From Mesonia sediminis (GTDB lineage: Bacteria; Bacteroidota; Bacteroidia; Flavobacteriales; Flavobacteriaceae): a DNA stretch of 64,000 nucleotides. The position numbers and the translations under genes are program-made. Below the pieces are notes generated by a model that ran no database searches, was not told where the DNA came from, and was given only the letters and a program-made list of their open reading frames with translations. Positions 14,759-24,018 of this stretch are shown one piece after another. Each line of letters opens with the position of its first letter. Position 1 is the first letter of the stretch. Location: positions 434,001-498,000 of the forward strand of contig NZ_JBHULZ010000041.1 of NCBI RefSeq assembly GCF_042684705.1, in the 5' to 3' direction.

Positions 14759-17700
14759 CTAAAAATAAGCCCTTAGCTGTACGTTTCCTGTATGAATGGC
14801 TGCATTGTTAGGACTCTTTCTTCCTTGATAGTTTAAATTTAAATCAAGGTAATTGGTGATTTTTTTTTGCGCGAGTAGTTTCCAAGTATAATTGGTTTTA
14901 GGTTGTAAACCAGATAACATTTGATACCCAACGGGGCTAAAAGCATCGCCTTTAAAGGCATTATAGATATAATTGAATTCTGTCGAAAAACTATAAATCT
15001 GACCTTTTGCCCATTGCAAAGATAAGCCTAATCGCTGTTTTTGTAAAGTTTCAAGGTTATTAATGACGTTTTCTTGTATGTCTAGCTCATAAAACAGTTC
15101 AAATCGTTTATTTTGATCTAAAAGATAGGTCACTTTGGGGAAAATACGCAGGCTATTGATGTTGAAATTACGTGAAGGGAAGTTTTGATAGCTATTTTCA
15201 TTTTTTGAAAGCTGCTGCTCAAAGCCCAACAACCAAACCGCGGCAATTCGGTGCAGATAATTTATTTGGTGACTTCTAATTTTGCTTTCTTGAACTCCCG
15301 TTATTAAGAAATTTTTGTTAGTAGCATCTAAGTACGTATATGTGGTAGAGTGCTTTTGCTTACCCCGATTATAAAAAAGACTGTTTCTAAAGTTGATATT
15401 GGCTCCTAATTCTTCATGATCTTGTTGAAACGGATTTAGGTTAAACTTGCCAGACGCTCGTCGAATTTTGCGCTCTAGTAAATAACTGGTTTGATTATAA
15501 AAGTGATGCCAAAAGGCCGTTTTCTTTTGCTGATTTAATCGGGCACCATTCAAAACTAATACTTGACTGATTTTATTTTGATTGGTTTTAATAAAGATTT
15601 GATTTGGTAATAAAACCCGAACGTATTTTCCTTCGTTAGGAAAAGGGCTTATTTCAAACTCATCTAATTCTTGGGTGCCGTTTTGATTGTAGTCAATCCA
15701 AATAAATTGGCCTTCTCCTGGGTTTACTTCTACATAAGTAAATTCCTGCTGCGCTAAGGTCCCGCTGTTGGTTTGGTAAAGCGTGTTGCTTTGTATAAAA
15801 CGGTTAGCAAAATTTTGTCTGTACCTTATTTGGGCATTCAAAGAATTTTCAGCCGGAATGCTATTGGTATATTTTAATTTTCTGTAATTTGCAAAGAAGC
15901 TTAGTTGACTGTTTTCTTGTTTTAACACATTACCCTTTAAGTAATAATTATAAGCGGTATTTACATGGCTTAAACGGTTATTTCTAATGCTGTCATTAGT
16001 TCGTAGTTTAAAACCAATTTCAGTAAAAACACCTGTACTGTCTCCAACTCCAACATAAACCGTACTGCTTTGAAAAGCCTGAGAGTTTAAGGCTAATTCA
16101 TCACTTAACTTATTTTGCTCTTTCAAGTGTTCTGTGGCTATTCGAGTACCAGTATACCATTTGTTAATTTGTAAATTTAAATCTAAATAAGCTTTTAAAA
16201 ACTTGGTTTTCTCATATTGAGATTGACTGTTTAAATAGCTAGCATTTCCTGTTATTTTAAAGCGATTAAATCGATTTTGCGTAGAAAAAACATGGCGGTT
16301 ACCCGAGTAGTTATTCTTGTAATTAAGATGTTCAAACCAATATTCTGTTTCGTGAGAAGTGGAGTCAATGTACTTAAATCCGCTGCGATTAAAAATTTGG
16401 TTTCCTTTTTGATTTTCTAAATTCCAATCTCTATCAAATTCAATGGCATAAATACGCTCAATAGGAGAGAAGCTGTTTTCAATATAAGTAAGGTCTTGTT
16501 GTATAAAAAACTGCGCTTTATTTGCAAATGTTTTAAGCAGTTGCTTGCCTTCTGCTTTTAAAGCCAGACCGGCGTTATCTTGATCGTCTTGTGCAGAAAA
16601 TAAATTTAAGTCTTTCTTACTGGCCGCAATTTCAACATTCATGGCTGTTTTTTTATCGCTGTATTGTGCTTTTGTCATGGCTAATTGTAGCCTTTCGGGC
16701 GCGTATAGGCGTATTATGGGTGCATAGTTACCTTGTTTTATGCCGTTTATGGGAGCCACATAGTTGTAAATTTTGCTTATAGCCGAATTACTTGCGAGAA
16801 TGTAATCACCTTGGTTAGGACCTACAAGGGTAAATTTGACTTGAAACAAATCTTCTTCTGGATTATTGGAATACACAAAAACTTCTTTACCATTAATTTG
16901 AGTTTTGGTGTACAGCACTTTATTTTCAGAAAAGTTACTTTCTTGGGCACTAGCGATAAACATATTTTCTTGATTATCGCCTGCTTGCGCTAATTGATCT
17001 ACCTGCTCTCGATTAAGATTTTGTTGGAGTGGCTGGTTTTTTAAATCGGTTTCGTGGTACACAAATCCGCTTATTTGCCATTTTTCACTTTGATAATCAC
17101 CGCCAGCAGTAGCTATAATACGGCTATAGTTTTGCTCGGTGTATTGAAATTCTACGCGAATTCTCATTTCTGAGGTGATAGGAAAGGTGGGATTAAAAAT
17201 AATTTCCCCAGCGGTGTAATCAATTGTATAATCTTCATTTTCTCCACGTGAAAGCAGATTTCCATTTACAAACACGCGTTCGCTTCCAGAAATGATTAAA
17301 ACAAATACTTCGTTATTGGGTCCGGTTAATTTGTAGGGACCTTGATTACCTTCTTGAGCTATAAATTCATTTTGGGTGTACACCCCTTGCACCAGTGCAG
17401 CCGAAGCCTGCGCTCTAATTTGGTGGTCATTTTGCGAACTCAAATTTGCTTGAAGGTTAATACCTTGTACTTTTTTACGATAAGCGGCAAAAAAGCTCTG
17501 GTTTTCTATCAAGTCTACATCACCGGCTCTAACCTTCCAATTTTTACTTTCTAGCTCAATAAAAACTTGGTCAAATTCGCTTAAGTTTTGAGCATAACCC
17601 TGCTGTTGTAAGGGAATGTTAGCATCTTGTAATGAAGCCCTAAGACTCACTCCGGGAGCAATTTCTCCAACTATTTGTAAATCAAGTTCAGAATTTAGTA

Positions 17701-18160
17701 CCGCGCTTTGATTGGTGCCAACAGTTATACCCCTTGAAATGCTTCCGGTGGTTGATAAGCCTTCGAAAGGATTGTAATTTTTAGCCGCTGCAGGGCTTTC
17801 TAATGTATAGGAAATTGCTCTTGTTTGACTTGAGTTTACAATAATGCTAGGATCAAATTGCTGGTACTTTTTAGTTAAAAAATCGGGGTATTTTTTATAG
17901 CTGATATAGATGCTGTCATTGTTTTTTTGGTAATCAGGCGTGAAATAAATCCGCGCCAAGCGAAAATCAACGCGATAGAAAGAAGTATCAATAGGTTGTT
18001 GTTGCTTATTTAATACTTCAAATTTAAAAGGGTTTATACTTACGCTATCTATTTGTACACTATCTTGTAATTTGAGTTTTTTTAACTGTATACCATTCTC
18101 AACCTGACCTCTAGTCAAAAAAGAAAGAAAAAGAAAGAGAAAGGTAAGCCGTGATTTCAT
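14759..18160 (-). CDS. Giant outer-membrane protein of unknown function (1133 residues)
   Basis: Secreted protein with a signal peptide of about 18 residues (ending TRGQ). After an N-terminal region with ARIYFTPDY comes a stretch GSISRGITVGTNQSAVLNSELDLQ (from about 138), followed by long runs of alternating short strands with aromatic ends to the final residue (VQLRAYF). This looks like a large beta-barrel or beta-rich surface protein. The SRGI-x-G-x-N-x-x-VLNSELDLQ portion reminds me of the repeat units in the giant T9SS channel protein SprA, but length and layout differ. No enzymatic motif is recognised. It stands alone on the minus strand, with 132 bases to the divergent xth. Conserved in Bacteroidota as far as I recall; function not known to me. 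Confidence 0.65.
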   Translation of the reverse strand: MKSRLTFLFLFLSFLTRGQVENGIQLKKLKLQDSVQIDSVSINPFKFEVLNKQQQPIDTSFYRVDFRLARIYFTPDYQKNNDSIYISYKKYPDFLTKKYQQFDPSIIVNSSQTRAISYTLESPAAAKNYNPFEGLSTTGSISRGITVGTNQSAVLNSELDLQIVGEIAPGVSLRASLQDANIPLQQQGYAQNLSEFDQVFIELESKNWKVRAGDVDLIENQSFFAAYRKKVQGINLQANLSSQNDHQIRAQASAALVQGVYTQNEFIAQEGNQGPYKLTGPNNEVFVLIISGSERVFVNGNLLSRGENEDYTIDYTAGEIIFNPTFPITSEMRIRVEFQYTEQNYSRIIATAGGDYQSEKWQISGFVYHETDLKNQPLQQNLNREQVDQLAQAGDNQENMFIASAQESNFSENKVLYTKTQINGKEVFVYSNNPEEDLFQVKFTLVGPNQGDYILASNSAISKIYNYVAPINGIKQGNYAPIIRLYAPERLQLAMTKAQYSDKKTAMNVEIAASKKDLNLFSAQDDQDNAGLALKAEGKQLLKTFANKAQFFIQQDLTYIENSFSPIERIYAIEFDRDWNLENQKGNQIFNRSGFKYIDSTSHETEYWFEHLNYKNNYSGNRHVFSTQNRFNRFKITGNASYLNSQSQYEKTKFLKAYLDLNLQINKWYTGTRIATEHLKEQNKLSDELALNSQAFQSSTVYVGVGDSTGVFTEIGFKLRTNDSIRNNRLSHVNTAYNYYLKGNVLKQENSQLSFFANYRKLKYTNSIPAENSLNAQIRYRQNFANRFIQSNTLYQTNSGTLAQQEFTYVEVNPGEGQFIWIDYNQNGTQELDEFEISPFPNEGKYVRVLLPNQIFIKTNQNKISQVLVLNGARLNQQKKTAFWHHFYNQTSYLLERKIRRASGKFNLNPFQQDHEELGANINFRNSLFYNRGKQKHSTTYTYLDATNKNFLITGVQESKIRSHQINYLHRIAAVWLLGFEQQLSKNENSYQNFPSRNFNINSLRIFPKVTYLLDQNKRFELFYELDIQENVINNLETLQKQRLGLSLQWAKGQIYSFSTEFNYIYNAFKGDAFSPVGYQMLSGLQPKTNYTWKLLAQKKITNYLDLNLNYQGRKSPNNAAIHTGNVQLRAYF

Positions 18161-18249
18161 CTGTATATAAAACTCAGTTTAGCATTCAATTATTACAATA
18201 GCCATAAAAAAAATACTACGGCAAAATTAGTAAGATGAACCTAATAAAT

Positions 18250-18279
18250 TTGATTAGCTGGCGGGTATTTCTATTTTTG
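18250..18279 (+). promoter_or_regulatory. Promoter of xth
   Basis: TTG at 18250-18252, a 19-base spacer, and TATTTTTG at 18272-18279 match the Bacteroidota consensus TTG-N17-20-TAnnTTTG exactly. The xth start lies 14 bases after the -7 box. Confidence 0.75.
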
Positions 18280-18293
18280 TAAAAACTATAGGA

Positions 18294-19058
18294 ATGGTAC
18301 TACTTTCTTACAATGTAAATGGTATACGCGCCGCTTTGCGTAAAAATTTAACCGATTGGCTTGCCAATACACAAGCAGATGTGGTTTGTTTTCAAGAAAT
18401 AAAAGCCACGGCAGATCAATTTGATGAAACTGTTTTTAAAGAATTGGGTTATGAATATTGTTATTGGTACCCGGCTCAAAAAAAAGGGTATAGTGGGGTA
18501 GGAATTATTAGTAAAAAGAAACCATTAAACGTAACCTACGGTACAGGTATTGATTACATGGATGCCGAAGGAAGAAACTTACGCGTAGATTTTGAAAATT
18601 TTTCTGTTATGAGTCTCTACCTACCCTCTGGTACCAATATAGCGCGACTAGAGCATAAATTAGGCTACATGGATGATTTTTACACTTACGTGGATCAATT
18701 AAAACAAGAAATACCCAATTTGATAATATCGGGAGATTACAATATTTGTCACGAGCCTATTGATATTCACGATCCGGTACGTTTAAAAAAGGTATCAGGA
18801 TTTTTACCTGTAGAAAGGGAGTGGTTATCAAAGTTTTTGAATAACGGCATGATAGACTCTTTTAGGTACTTGAACCCAGAACGGGTGGAGTATTCTTGGT
18901 GGAGTTATAGAGCCAATGCAAGAGCTAATAATAAGGGGTGGCGTTTAGATTATCATCTAGTGAGTGAGCCACTGCAACAAAATATTAAGCGTGCCGTTAT
19001 ATTACCAGAAGCCAAACACAGCGATCATTGCCCGGTTTTGGTTGAAATAGATAAATAA
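18294..19058 (+). CDS. xth: Exodeoxyribonuclease III / AP endonuclease
   Basis: Repair nuclease that cuts the backbone at abasic sites and has 3'-5' exonuclease activity. Length 254 is typical. Motifs seen in order: YNVNGIRAA at 6-14, FQEIKA with the metal-binding glutamate, a YSGVGI stretch, SGDYNICHEPID with the catalytic Asp-Asn pair, RLDYHLVS and KHSDHCPV with the catalytic histidine. It has its own promoter. The OmpA-like gene begins two bases after its stop and is likely co-transcribed. Confidence 0.95.
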   Translation: MVLLSYNVNGIRAALRKNLTDWLANTQADVVCFQEIKATADQFDETVFKELGYEYCYWYPAQKKGYSGVGIISKKKPLNVTYGTGIDYMDAEGRNLRVDFENFSVMSLYLPSGTNIARLEHKLGYMDDFYTYVDQLKQEIPNLIISGDYNICHEPIDIHDPVRLKKVSGFLPVEREWLSKFLNNGMIDSFRYLNPERVEYSWWSYRANARANNKGWRLDYHLVSEPLQQNIKRAVILPEAKHSDHCPVLVEIDK

Positions 19059-19060
19059 TT

Positions 19061-20023
19061 ATGAAGAAATTTTTATTTGCATATTCCATTGCCGTTGGAG
19101 CTTTGGTGAGTTGTGTTCCCGCTAAAAAGTTAGCCGATTTAGAAGAGCAACACCAAGAGCTTAAATTACATGCGCAAGAGCTAGAAGCAGAACTAGCCGA
19201 TTGTGATAAAGCACAGAATAAATTACAAGAGACACTTGAAGCAGAAAAATCTGCTTTTACAGCATTGAAACAAGAAAAAATGCATTTGAAAGATGAGTTG
19301 AAGGGTAAAACCAAGGCTTTAAGTGAACTGCAAGATTCTTATGATGCTTTAGAATCAAATAGCGCAGCCAATTTGGAAGCAAATTCAAAAAGGAACAGAG
19401 AATTACTTCAAGAACTAGAAGAAAAAAGAAAAAGATTAAATGCCGAGCAGCAAAGACTAAGCGTGTTAGAACAAAAACTTAGTGAGCGCTCTGGCCGTAT
19501 TGATGAACTAGAGCAATTGATTGGCGCAAAAGATGCAAAACTTAATGCCTTAAAGACAAGTTTGTCAAAAGCACTTACCAATTTTGAAGGTAAAGGTTTA
19601 AGTGTAGAGCAAAAGAATGGTAAGGTGTATGTGCTTATGGAGAATAAGCTGCTATTTGCTTCGGGAAGTTGGACAGTGGGTCAGCAAGGGATTCAAGCCG
19701 TTAATCAATTGGCCGAAGTATTATCTAAAAATAACGACATCAATGTTCTTATAGAAGGCCATACAGACAACGTTCCTTATTCTGGAAATGGTGTATTAAA
19801 AGACAATTGGGATTTATCTACCAAACGTGCTACCGCCATTGTGCATTTATTGCAGCGCAACAAAAAGATTAAGCCCAATCGTTTAACAGCTGCGGGAAGA
19901 GGAGAGTTTGCTCCTGTAGCTAGCAATACATCGCCAGAAGGACGCGCTAAAAATAGAAGAATTGAAGTTATTCTAGCACCCAATTGGGATGAGTTGAATT
20001 CGCTTTTGAGTATTGAAAATTAA
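19061..20023 (+). CDS. OmpA-family peptidoglycan-binding lipoprotein
   Basis: Lipoprotein of 320 residues. The lipobox ALVSC has its cysteine at 18. A long charged alpha-helical coiled coil runs about 25-185 (heptad-like LEAELADCDKAQNKLQ and later EKRKRLNAEQQRL). A C-terminal OmpA domain of about 120 residues follows, with IEGHTDNVPYSG, KRATAIVHLLQ, AAGRGEFAP and GRAKNRRIEVIL. The OmpA domain binds diaminopimelate in peptidoglycan, so the protein probably links the outer membrane to the cell wall, with the coiled coil as spacer. It directly follows xth. No gene symbol is justified. Confidence 0.88.
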   Translation: MKKFLFAYSIAVGALVSCVPAKKLADLEEQHQELKLHAQELEAELADCDKAQNKLQETLEAEKSAFTALKQEKMHLKDELKGKTKALSELQDSYDALESNSAANLEANSKRNRELLQELEEKRKRLNAEQQRLSVLEQKLSERSGRIDELEQLIGAKDAKLNALKTSLSKALTNFEGKGLSVEQKNGKVYVLMENKLLFASGSWTVGQQGIQAVNQLAEVLSKNNDINVLIEGHTDNVPYSGNGVLKDNWDLSTKRATAIVHLLQRNKKIKPNRLTAAGRGEFAPVASNTSPEGRAKNRRIEVILAPNWDELNSLLSIEN

Positions 20024-20061
20024 GCTAGCTATAAATTAATAATCAGCTAGGGGTAACCAAT

Positions 20062-20103
20062 AAAAATGATTTAGGATTTTAAAAGCAATTCTAAATCATT
20101 TTT
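20062..20103. terminator. Bidirectional terminator between the OmpA-like gene and radA
   Basis: A 13-bp stem AAAAATGATTTAG/CTAAATCATTTTT encloses a 16-base loop between two converging genes. Both ends carry A/T runs, so it can serve either strand. Confidence 0.75.
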
Positions 20104-20107
20104 ATTT

Positions 20108-21475
20108 TTAAGCAAAAAGATGCTCTATTACCTCCTCAACTTTATTCACAAATAAGATTTTAATACCGTATTTTCCTTTACTTATTTTGTTCTGTCCAGA
20201 TAGCATTATGCTAGCAAAGCCTAGTTTTTCTGCCTCTAAAATACGTTGTTCGATTTTAGGAACTGGTCTAACTTCTCCTGCAAGTCCAACCTCGGCGGCA
20301 AAACAAATATCTTTAGCAATAGCTATATCTTCATTAGAAGATAAAATGGCTGCGATCACGGCTAGGTCAATTGCAGTGTCATCAACATTAATGCCACCAG
20401 TGATATTTAAAAACACATCTTTGGCCCCTAATTTAAATCCTGCACGTTTTTCTAGAACTGCAAGCAACATATTCAGGCGTTTGGCATTATATCCTGTAGT
20501 CGAGCGTTGGGGGGTACCATAGACGGCAGTGCTTACCAATGCTTGTATTTCAATCATAAGCGGGCGTAATCCTTCAAGGGTAGCCGCTATAGCGGCACCA
20601 CTTAAATCTTCTTGATTTTTTGAAATAAGAATTTCAGAAGGATTGTTTACTTCCCTTAAGCCTTCTCCTTGCATTTCATAGATACCTATTTCGTGTGTAG
20701 AGCCGAATCTGTTTTTGTGTGCTCTCAATATGCGGTAGAGGTGATTTCTATCACCTTCAAACTGCAGAACAGTATCTACCATGTGCTCTAATATCTTGGG
20801 GCCAGCAATACTTCCTTCTTTATTAATATGCCCAATTAAAAGTACTGGAGTATGGGTTTCTTTAGCAAATTTTATAAGCTCTGCAGTACATTCTCTAATT
20901 TGAGAAATACTCCCAGCAGAACTATCAATATAATCGGTTTGTAAGGTTTGAATAGAGTCAATAATTAAAATCTCGGGATTCAATTGCTCTATTTGTCTAA
21001 AAATATGTTGTGTTTTGGTCTCTGTAAGTATGTAACAATTATGGGTGTCACCGCCTATTCGTTGGGCGCGCATTTTTATCTGTTGTAAGCTTTCTTCTCC
21101 AGAAACATATAAGGTTTTATAGGGTAATTGAAGCGATACTTGTAACAACAAAGTACTCTTCCCTATACCCGGTTCGCCGCCCAATAAGGTTAAAGAGCCG
21201 GGTACCAAACCACCACCAAGCACACGATCTAGTTCTGTATTGTTGGTTTTGAATCTTTTTTGCTTTTCGTATTCAATTTCTTCAATCAAATGGGGCTTTG
21301 ATAAGCGTTTATGAGAGGCGGTTATATCTTTACTTTTCCAATCTTTAGTCTCATTTTTTTCAATGATCTCTTCAACTAGGGTATTCCATTGTTTGCAAGA
21401 TGAGCACTGCCCTTGCCATTTTGCATGCTGTGTGCCGCAATTCTGGCAGTAAAAAGTAGTTTTTATTTTAGCCAT
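20108..21475 (-). CDS. radA: DNA repair protein RadA
   Basis: RecA-like DnaB-type helicase that helps branch migration in recombinational repair. Length 455 is normal. A C4 zinc finger near the N-terminus (C10, C13, C24, C27), Walker A GGEPGIGKS at about 99-107, the family signature KNRFG in HKNRFGS, and a C-terminal Lon-like domain (ITGGINVDDTAIDLAV). It lies on the minus strand downstream of the esterase-like gene, 15 bases apart. Confidence 0.96.
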   Translation of the reverse strand: MAKIKTTFYCQNCGTQHAKWQGQCSSCKQWNTLVEEIIEKNETKDWKSKDITASHKRLSKPHLIEEIEYEKQKRFKTNNTELDRVLGGGLVPGSLTLLGGEPGIGKSTLLLQVSLQLPYKTLYVSGEESLQQIKMRAQRIGGDTHNCYILTETKTQHIFRQIEQLNPEILIIDSIQTLQTDYIDSSAGSISQIRECTAELIKFAKETHTPVLLIGHINKEGSIAGPKILEHMVDTVLQFEGDRNHLYRILRAHKNRFGSTHEIGIYEMQGEGLREVNNPSEILISKNQEDLSGAAIAATLEGLRPLMIEIQALVSTAVYGTPQRSTTGYNAKRLNMLLAVLEKRAGFKLGAKDVFLNITGGINVDDTAIDLAVIAAILSSNEDIAIAKDICFAAEVGLAGEVRPVPKIEQRILEAEKLGFASIMLSGQNKISKGKYGIKILFVNKVEEVIEHLFA

Positions 21476-21490
21476 TATTTTTGGTAACGT

Positions 21491-22639
21491 TTACAACCCA
21501 AAATCTTTCTTCAAGGTATTTATTTTTTCTAAAATTAGGTCTTTATTAATGAAAGCGACCTCTTCTTTCCCAAAAGCGACTTGATATTTCCGTAAGGCTT
21601 TTTTTGGCTTTCCATTTGTTTCATAATAGCGAGCCTCAAAATAATCACCCAGCATGGTTTTTTCGTGTGCTTTTATAGCTAACTTGCTTAATTCTTTATA
21701 TTCATCATATTTTTCATTTACTTCAATAGCTTTGGCAATCATTACAAAATCGCTTACGCGGATTTTTATCGCTAAACCATATTGATTTTCTATGGTCTTA
21801 TATTTCTCGATTAAATGATCAACCAGTGCATTCGTTTCAAGAAGTATTTCATAATCTTTTGCAGAATAAGCTCTAAAGACCGAAAATATCTGTTCTAAAG
21901 CACTGGGGATAGCTTTTCCTACTAGGGTGTAATGTGTAGCGTTCTCGATGTTGTCAAAATAATAAAACAACTTTTGGTTTTCTAGTGTTCGTAAACGCTT
22001 GTCGGTGGCTAGAATTGTTTCGTGAAGGGCAGGGATGTCATTGCTACCCGTGGCTATGTAATACCATATTTTTTGGTCAATAGCTTTTAATTGATTAGCA
22101 AGATTGCTATGAACAGGTTTTAGGTAATCTGGACTCAAGTTGATGTAGGCATCAAATATCGATTTGTCTTTAAAAAGATAGTAATTCATGAAATTAGCCG
22201 TTCTATTTTGGCCAATAATCATTTTGAAGGGAGCAATTCTATAATTCTTTTCGAGTAACGGAAGTAATTCCATACCTAGAAATTCAAAAAACAGTGCCCC
22301 CTCATCGGCTGGTAAAAGGGTTTCAAAATCTACTTTTGTATCGCTTTCTCTACTGCCTATTTGATTTACGCCCACCACTATCGCCTCAGGGATATCCTCC
22401 CAATAGCTGTAATAATCTATGTTGCCTGCAACTGGTTCAAAAAGATAGTCGCCATCAAGTACCACCACAAGGGGGTATTTTTTGCCTGTATTCTTATTAT
22501 AATTCCGGGGGAGTTGAATTTTGAGTTCTCGTTCTGCTTGTAGTTTTTCAGATTTTACAACCTTGTAAGTAACTTGTGCTGATATAAAAAATGGAGAAAT
22601 AAGGATTGATAAGATAACGATAAAATGCATCCTTTTCAT
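21491..22639 (-). CDS. Esterase-like alpha/beta hydrolase without the nucleophilic serine
   Basis: Predicted secreted protein of 382 residues: signal peptide of about 20 residues ending ISA, then an esterase-D-like fold with YPLVVVLDGDYLF at about 55-67 and EAIVVGVNQIG at 85-95. The nucleophile elbow, normally G-x-S-x-G, reads GQNRT at 143-147 (codons GGC CAA AAT AGA ACG). The serine is thus asparagine and the second glycine is threonine. A C-terminal helical region from about 260 (AYSAKDYEILLE) resembles tetratricopeptide-like sequence. By sequence it should lack esterase activity. It is 15 bases upstream of radA. A substrate-binding or scaffolding role is inference. Confidence 0.75.
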   Translation of the reverse strand: MKRMHFIVILSILISPFFISAQVTYKVVKSEKLQAERELKIQLPRNYNKNTGKKYPLVVVLDGDYLFEPVAGNIDYYSYWEDIPEAIVVGVNQIGSRESDTKVDFETLLPADEGALFFEFLGMELLPLLEKNYRIAPFKMIIGQNRTANFMNYYLFKDKSIFDAYINLSPDYLKPVHSNLANQLKAIDQKIWYYIATGSNDIPALHETILATDKRLRTLENQKLFYYFDNIENATHYTLVGKAIPSALEQIFSVFRAYSAKDYEILLETNALVDHLIEKYKTIENQYGLAIKIRVSDFVMIAKAIEVNEKYDEYKELSKLAIKAHEKTMLGDYFEARYYETNGKPKKALRKYQVAFGKEEVAFINKDLILEKINTLKKDFGL

Positions 22640-22681
22640 CTGGGCGGTTTCTAATTGATTTATTCTTGGAAGATAAGTAAA

Positions 22682-23650
22682 TTAATCCTTTTTATGAAAT
22701 ATAGGAAGTAAAAATAAAGAAAGGCTTCCTAAAATGATATTTATTAGAGTTTGAGAGCCCCATAGCACCCAACCAAAGGCTTCGCCGGTTTCTCTAGGTA
22801 TGCCATATAAAAACATCGCGCTACCAATAGCAATGGGATATATACCAATTCCGCCGTTCGAGAGCGTAATAGCAAAACTACCCACTACAAAGGCTAGCAT
22901 AATTACATTGGTAGGAATATCTTCGGCACCATAAATGGCATATTTCATTACAAAAAACATGCTTATATACATAGCCCATATAAAAACAGTATGAAAAAGA
23001 AACCACCATCGTTTTTCCATTTTTAAGATGCTTTTCATTCCTAGCAAAATACCCTGACCGAAATCCCGTAATTTACTTAGCCACTTGTTTTTGGTTCGTT
23101 TAATAATCCGTAAAAACAAGATACCTCCACCTATTAAAATACCTAGAGCCAATAAACCTATAAAAGGGTTAATTTCAAATCGGTTAAAAAGGAATATAAG
23201 TTGCTCGCTCTGCAAAAAGAAGGTGAAACTTACCACTAAAAAAAGCATAATTAAATCGGCTACTCGCTCAGAAATAATGGTGCCTAGACTGGTTTCAAAA
23301 GGTATTCTTTTATAACTGGCAACGGTAGCGGCTCTTAATACTTCTCCCGAACGAGGAACGCCAAGATTTGCCAAGTAACCACTCATAACAGCAGGGAAGC
23401 TAAGTTTAAAAGGCAATTGGTAGCCAAGAGGTTCTATTAAAAATTTCCAACGATAGGCACGAGAAGCGTGTGAAAGCACACCAAAACTAACCGATAATAA
23501 AACATAGCCTATTTTCGCCTCAAGAATATTCTCATACAAAGCTTGGCGTTCTTGAGGGGTGGAGTGTAAATAAGATAAATAAACAAAAAATACTCCCAAA
23601 AATAATGGGAGTATTGTCTTAAGGTATTTTATATATTTCTTGCGAGGCAT
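22682..23650 (-). CDS. Lysylphosphatidylglycerol synthase/flippase-like membrane protein
   Basis: Polytopic membrane protein of 322 residues with about eight helices, of the LPG_synthase_TM (YbhN/AglD-like) family: PLFLGVFFVYLSY near the N-terminus, SRAYRWKFLIEPLGY, VMSGYLANLGVPRSGEVLRA and SNGGIGIYPIAI are the family's loop motifs. Members move lipids or lipid-linked precursors across the inner membrane or form the membrane part of MprF. No soluble synthase domain is attached, so lipid flipping or an unknown transport role is the most that can be said. It begins 5 bases after panD on the same strand, so it is probably in the panC-panD operon. Confidence 0.82.
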   Translation of the reverse strand: MPRKKYIKYLKTILPLFLGVFFVYLSYLHSTPQERQALYENILEAKIGYVLLSVSFGVLSHASRAYRWKFLIEPLGYQLPFKLSFPAVMSGYLANLGVPRSGEVLRAATVASYKRIPFETSLGTIISERVADLIMLFLVVSFTFFLQSEQLIFLFNRFEINPFIGLLALGILIGGGILFLRIIKRTKNKWLSKLRDFGQGILLGMKSILKMEKRWWFLFHTVFIWAMYISMFFVMKYAIYGAEDIPTNVIMLAFVVGSFAITLSNGGIGIYPIAIGSAMFLYGIPRETGEAFGWVLWGSQTLINIILGSLSLFLLPIFHKKD

Positions 23651-23655
23651 CTGTT

Positions 23656-24006
23656 TTATTCCAGTAAATTATTCTCCTCGTTAGGGAATAATATAGCGGG
23701 TTTAAAATTTTTAGCCTCATCGATATCCATTATGGCATAGGTGATTAAGATAAGTACATCTCCTTTGGCCACTTTTCTTGCGGCCGCGCCGTTAAGGCAT
23801 ATTTCACCTGAATTTCTTGGGCCTGGAATTGCATAGGTCTCAAGGCGTTCACCATTGTTATTATTGACTATTTGCACCTTCTCACCCTCTACAATATTTG
23901 CAGCGTCCATTAGGTCTTCATCTATAGTAATACTGCCTATATAATTTAAGTCGGCCCCCGTAACCTTTACGCGGTGAATTTTTGATTTTACAACGTGAAT
24001 TTGCAT
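23656..24006 (-). CDS. panD: Aspartate 1-decarboxylase proenzyme
   Basis: Makes beta-alanine from aspartate for pantothenate and CoA synthesis. Length 116. The self-cleavage site Gly24-Ser25 lies in NYIGSITID, which yields the pyruvoyl cofactor, and K9 and Y22 are in place. It follows panC by 12 bases on the minus strand, giving a pantothenate operon panC-panD plus the flippase-like gene. No regulatory fold was recognised upstream. Confidence 0.97.
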   Translation of the reverse strand: MQIHVVKSKIHRVKVTGADLNYIGSITIDEDLMDAANIVEGEKVQIVNNNNGERLETYAIPGPRNSGEICLNGAAARKVAKGDVLILITYAIMDIDEAKNFKPAILFPNEENNLLE

Positions 24007-24018
24007 CTTTATGTTGAT

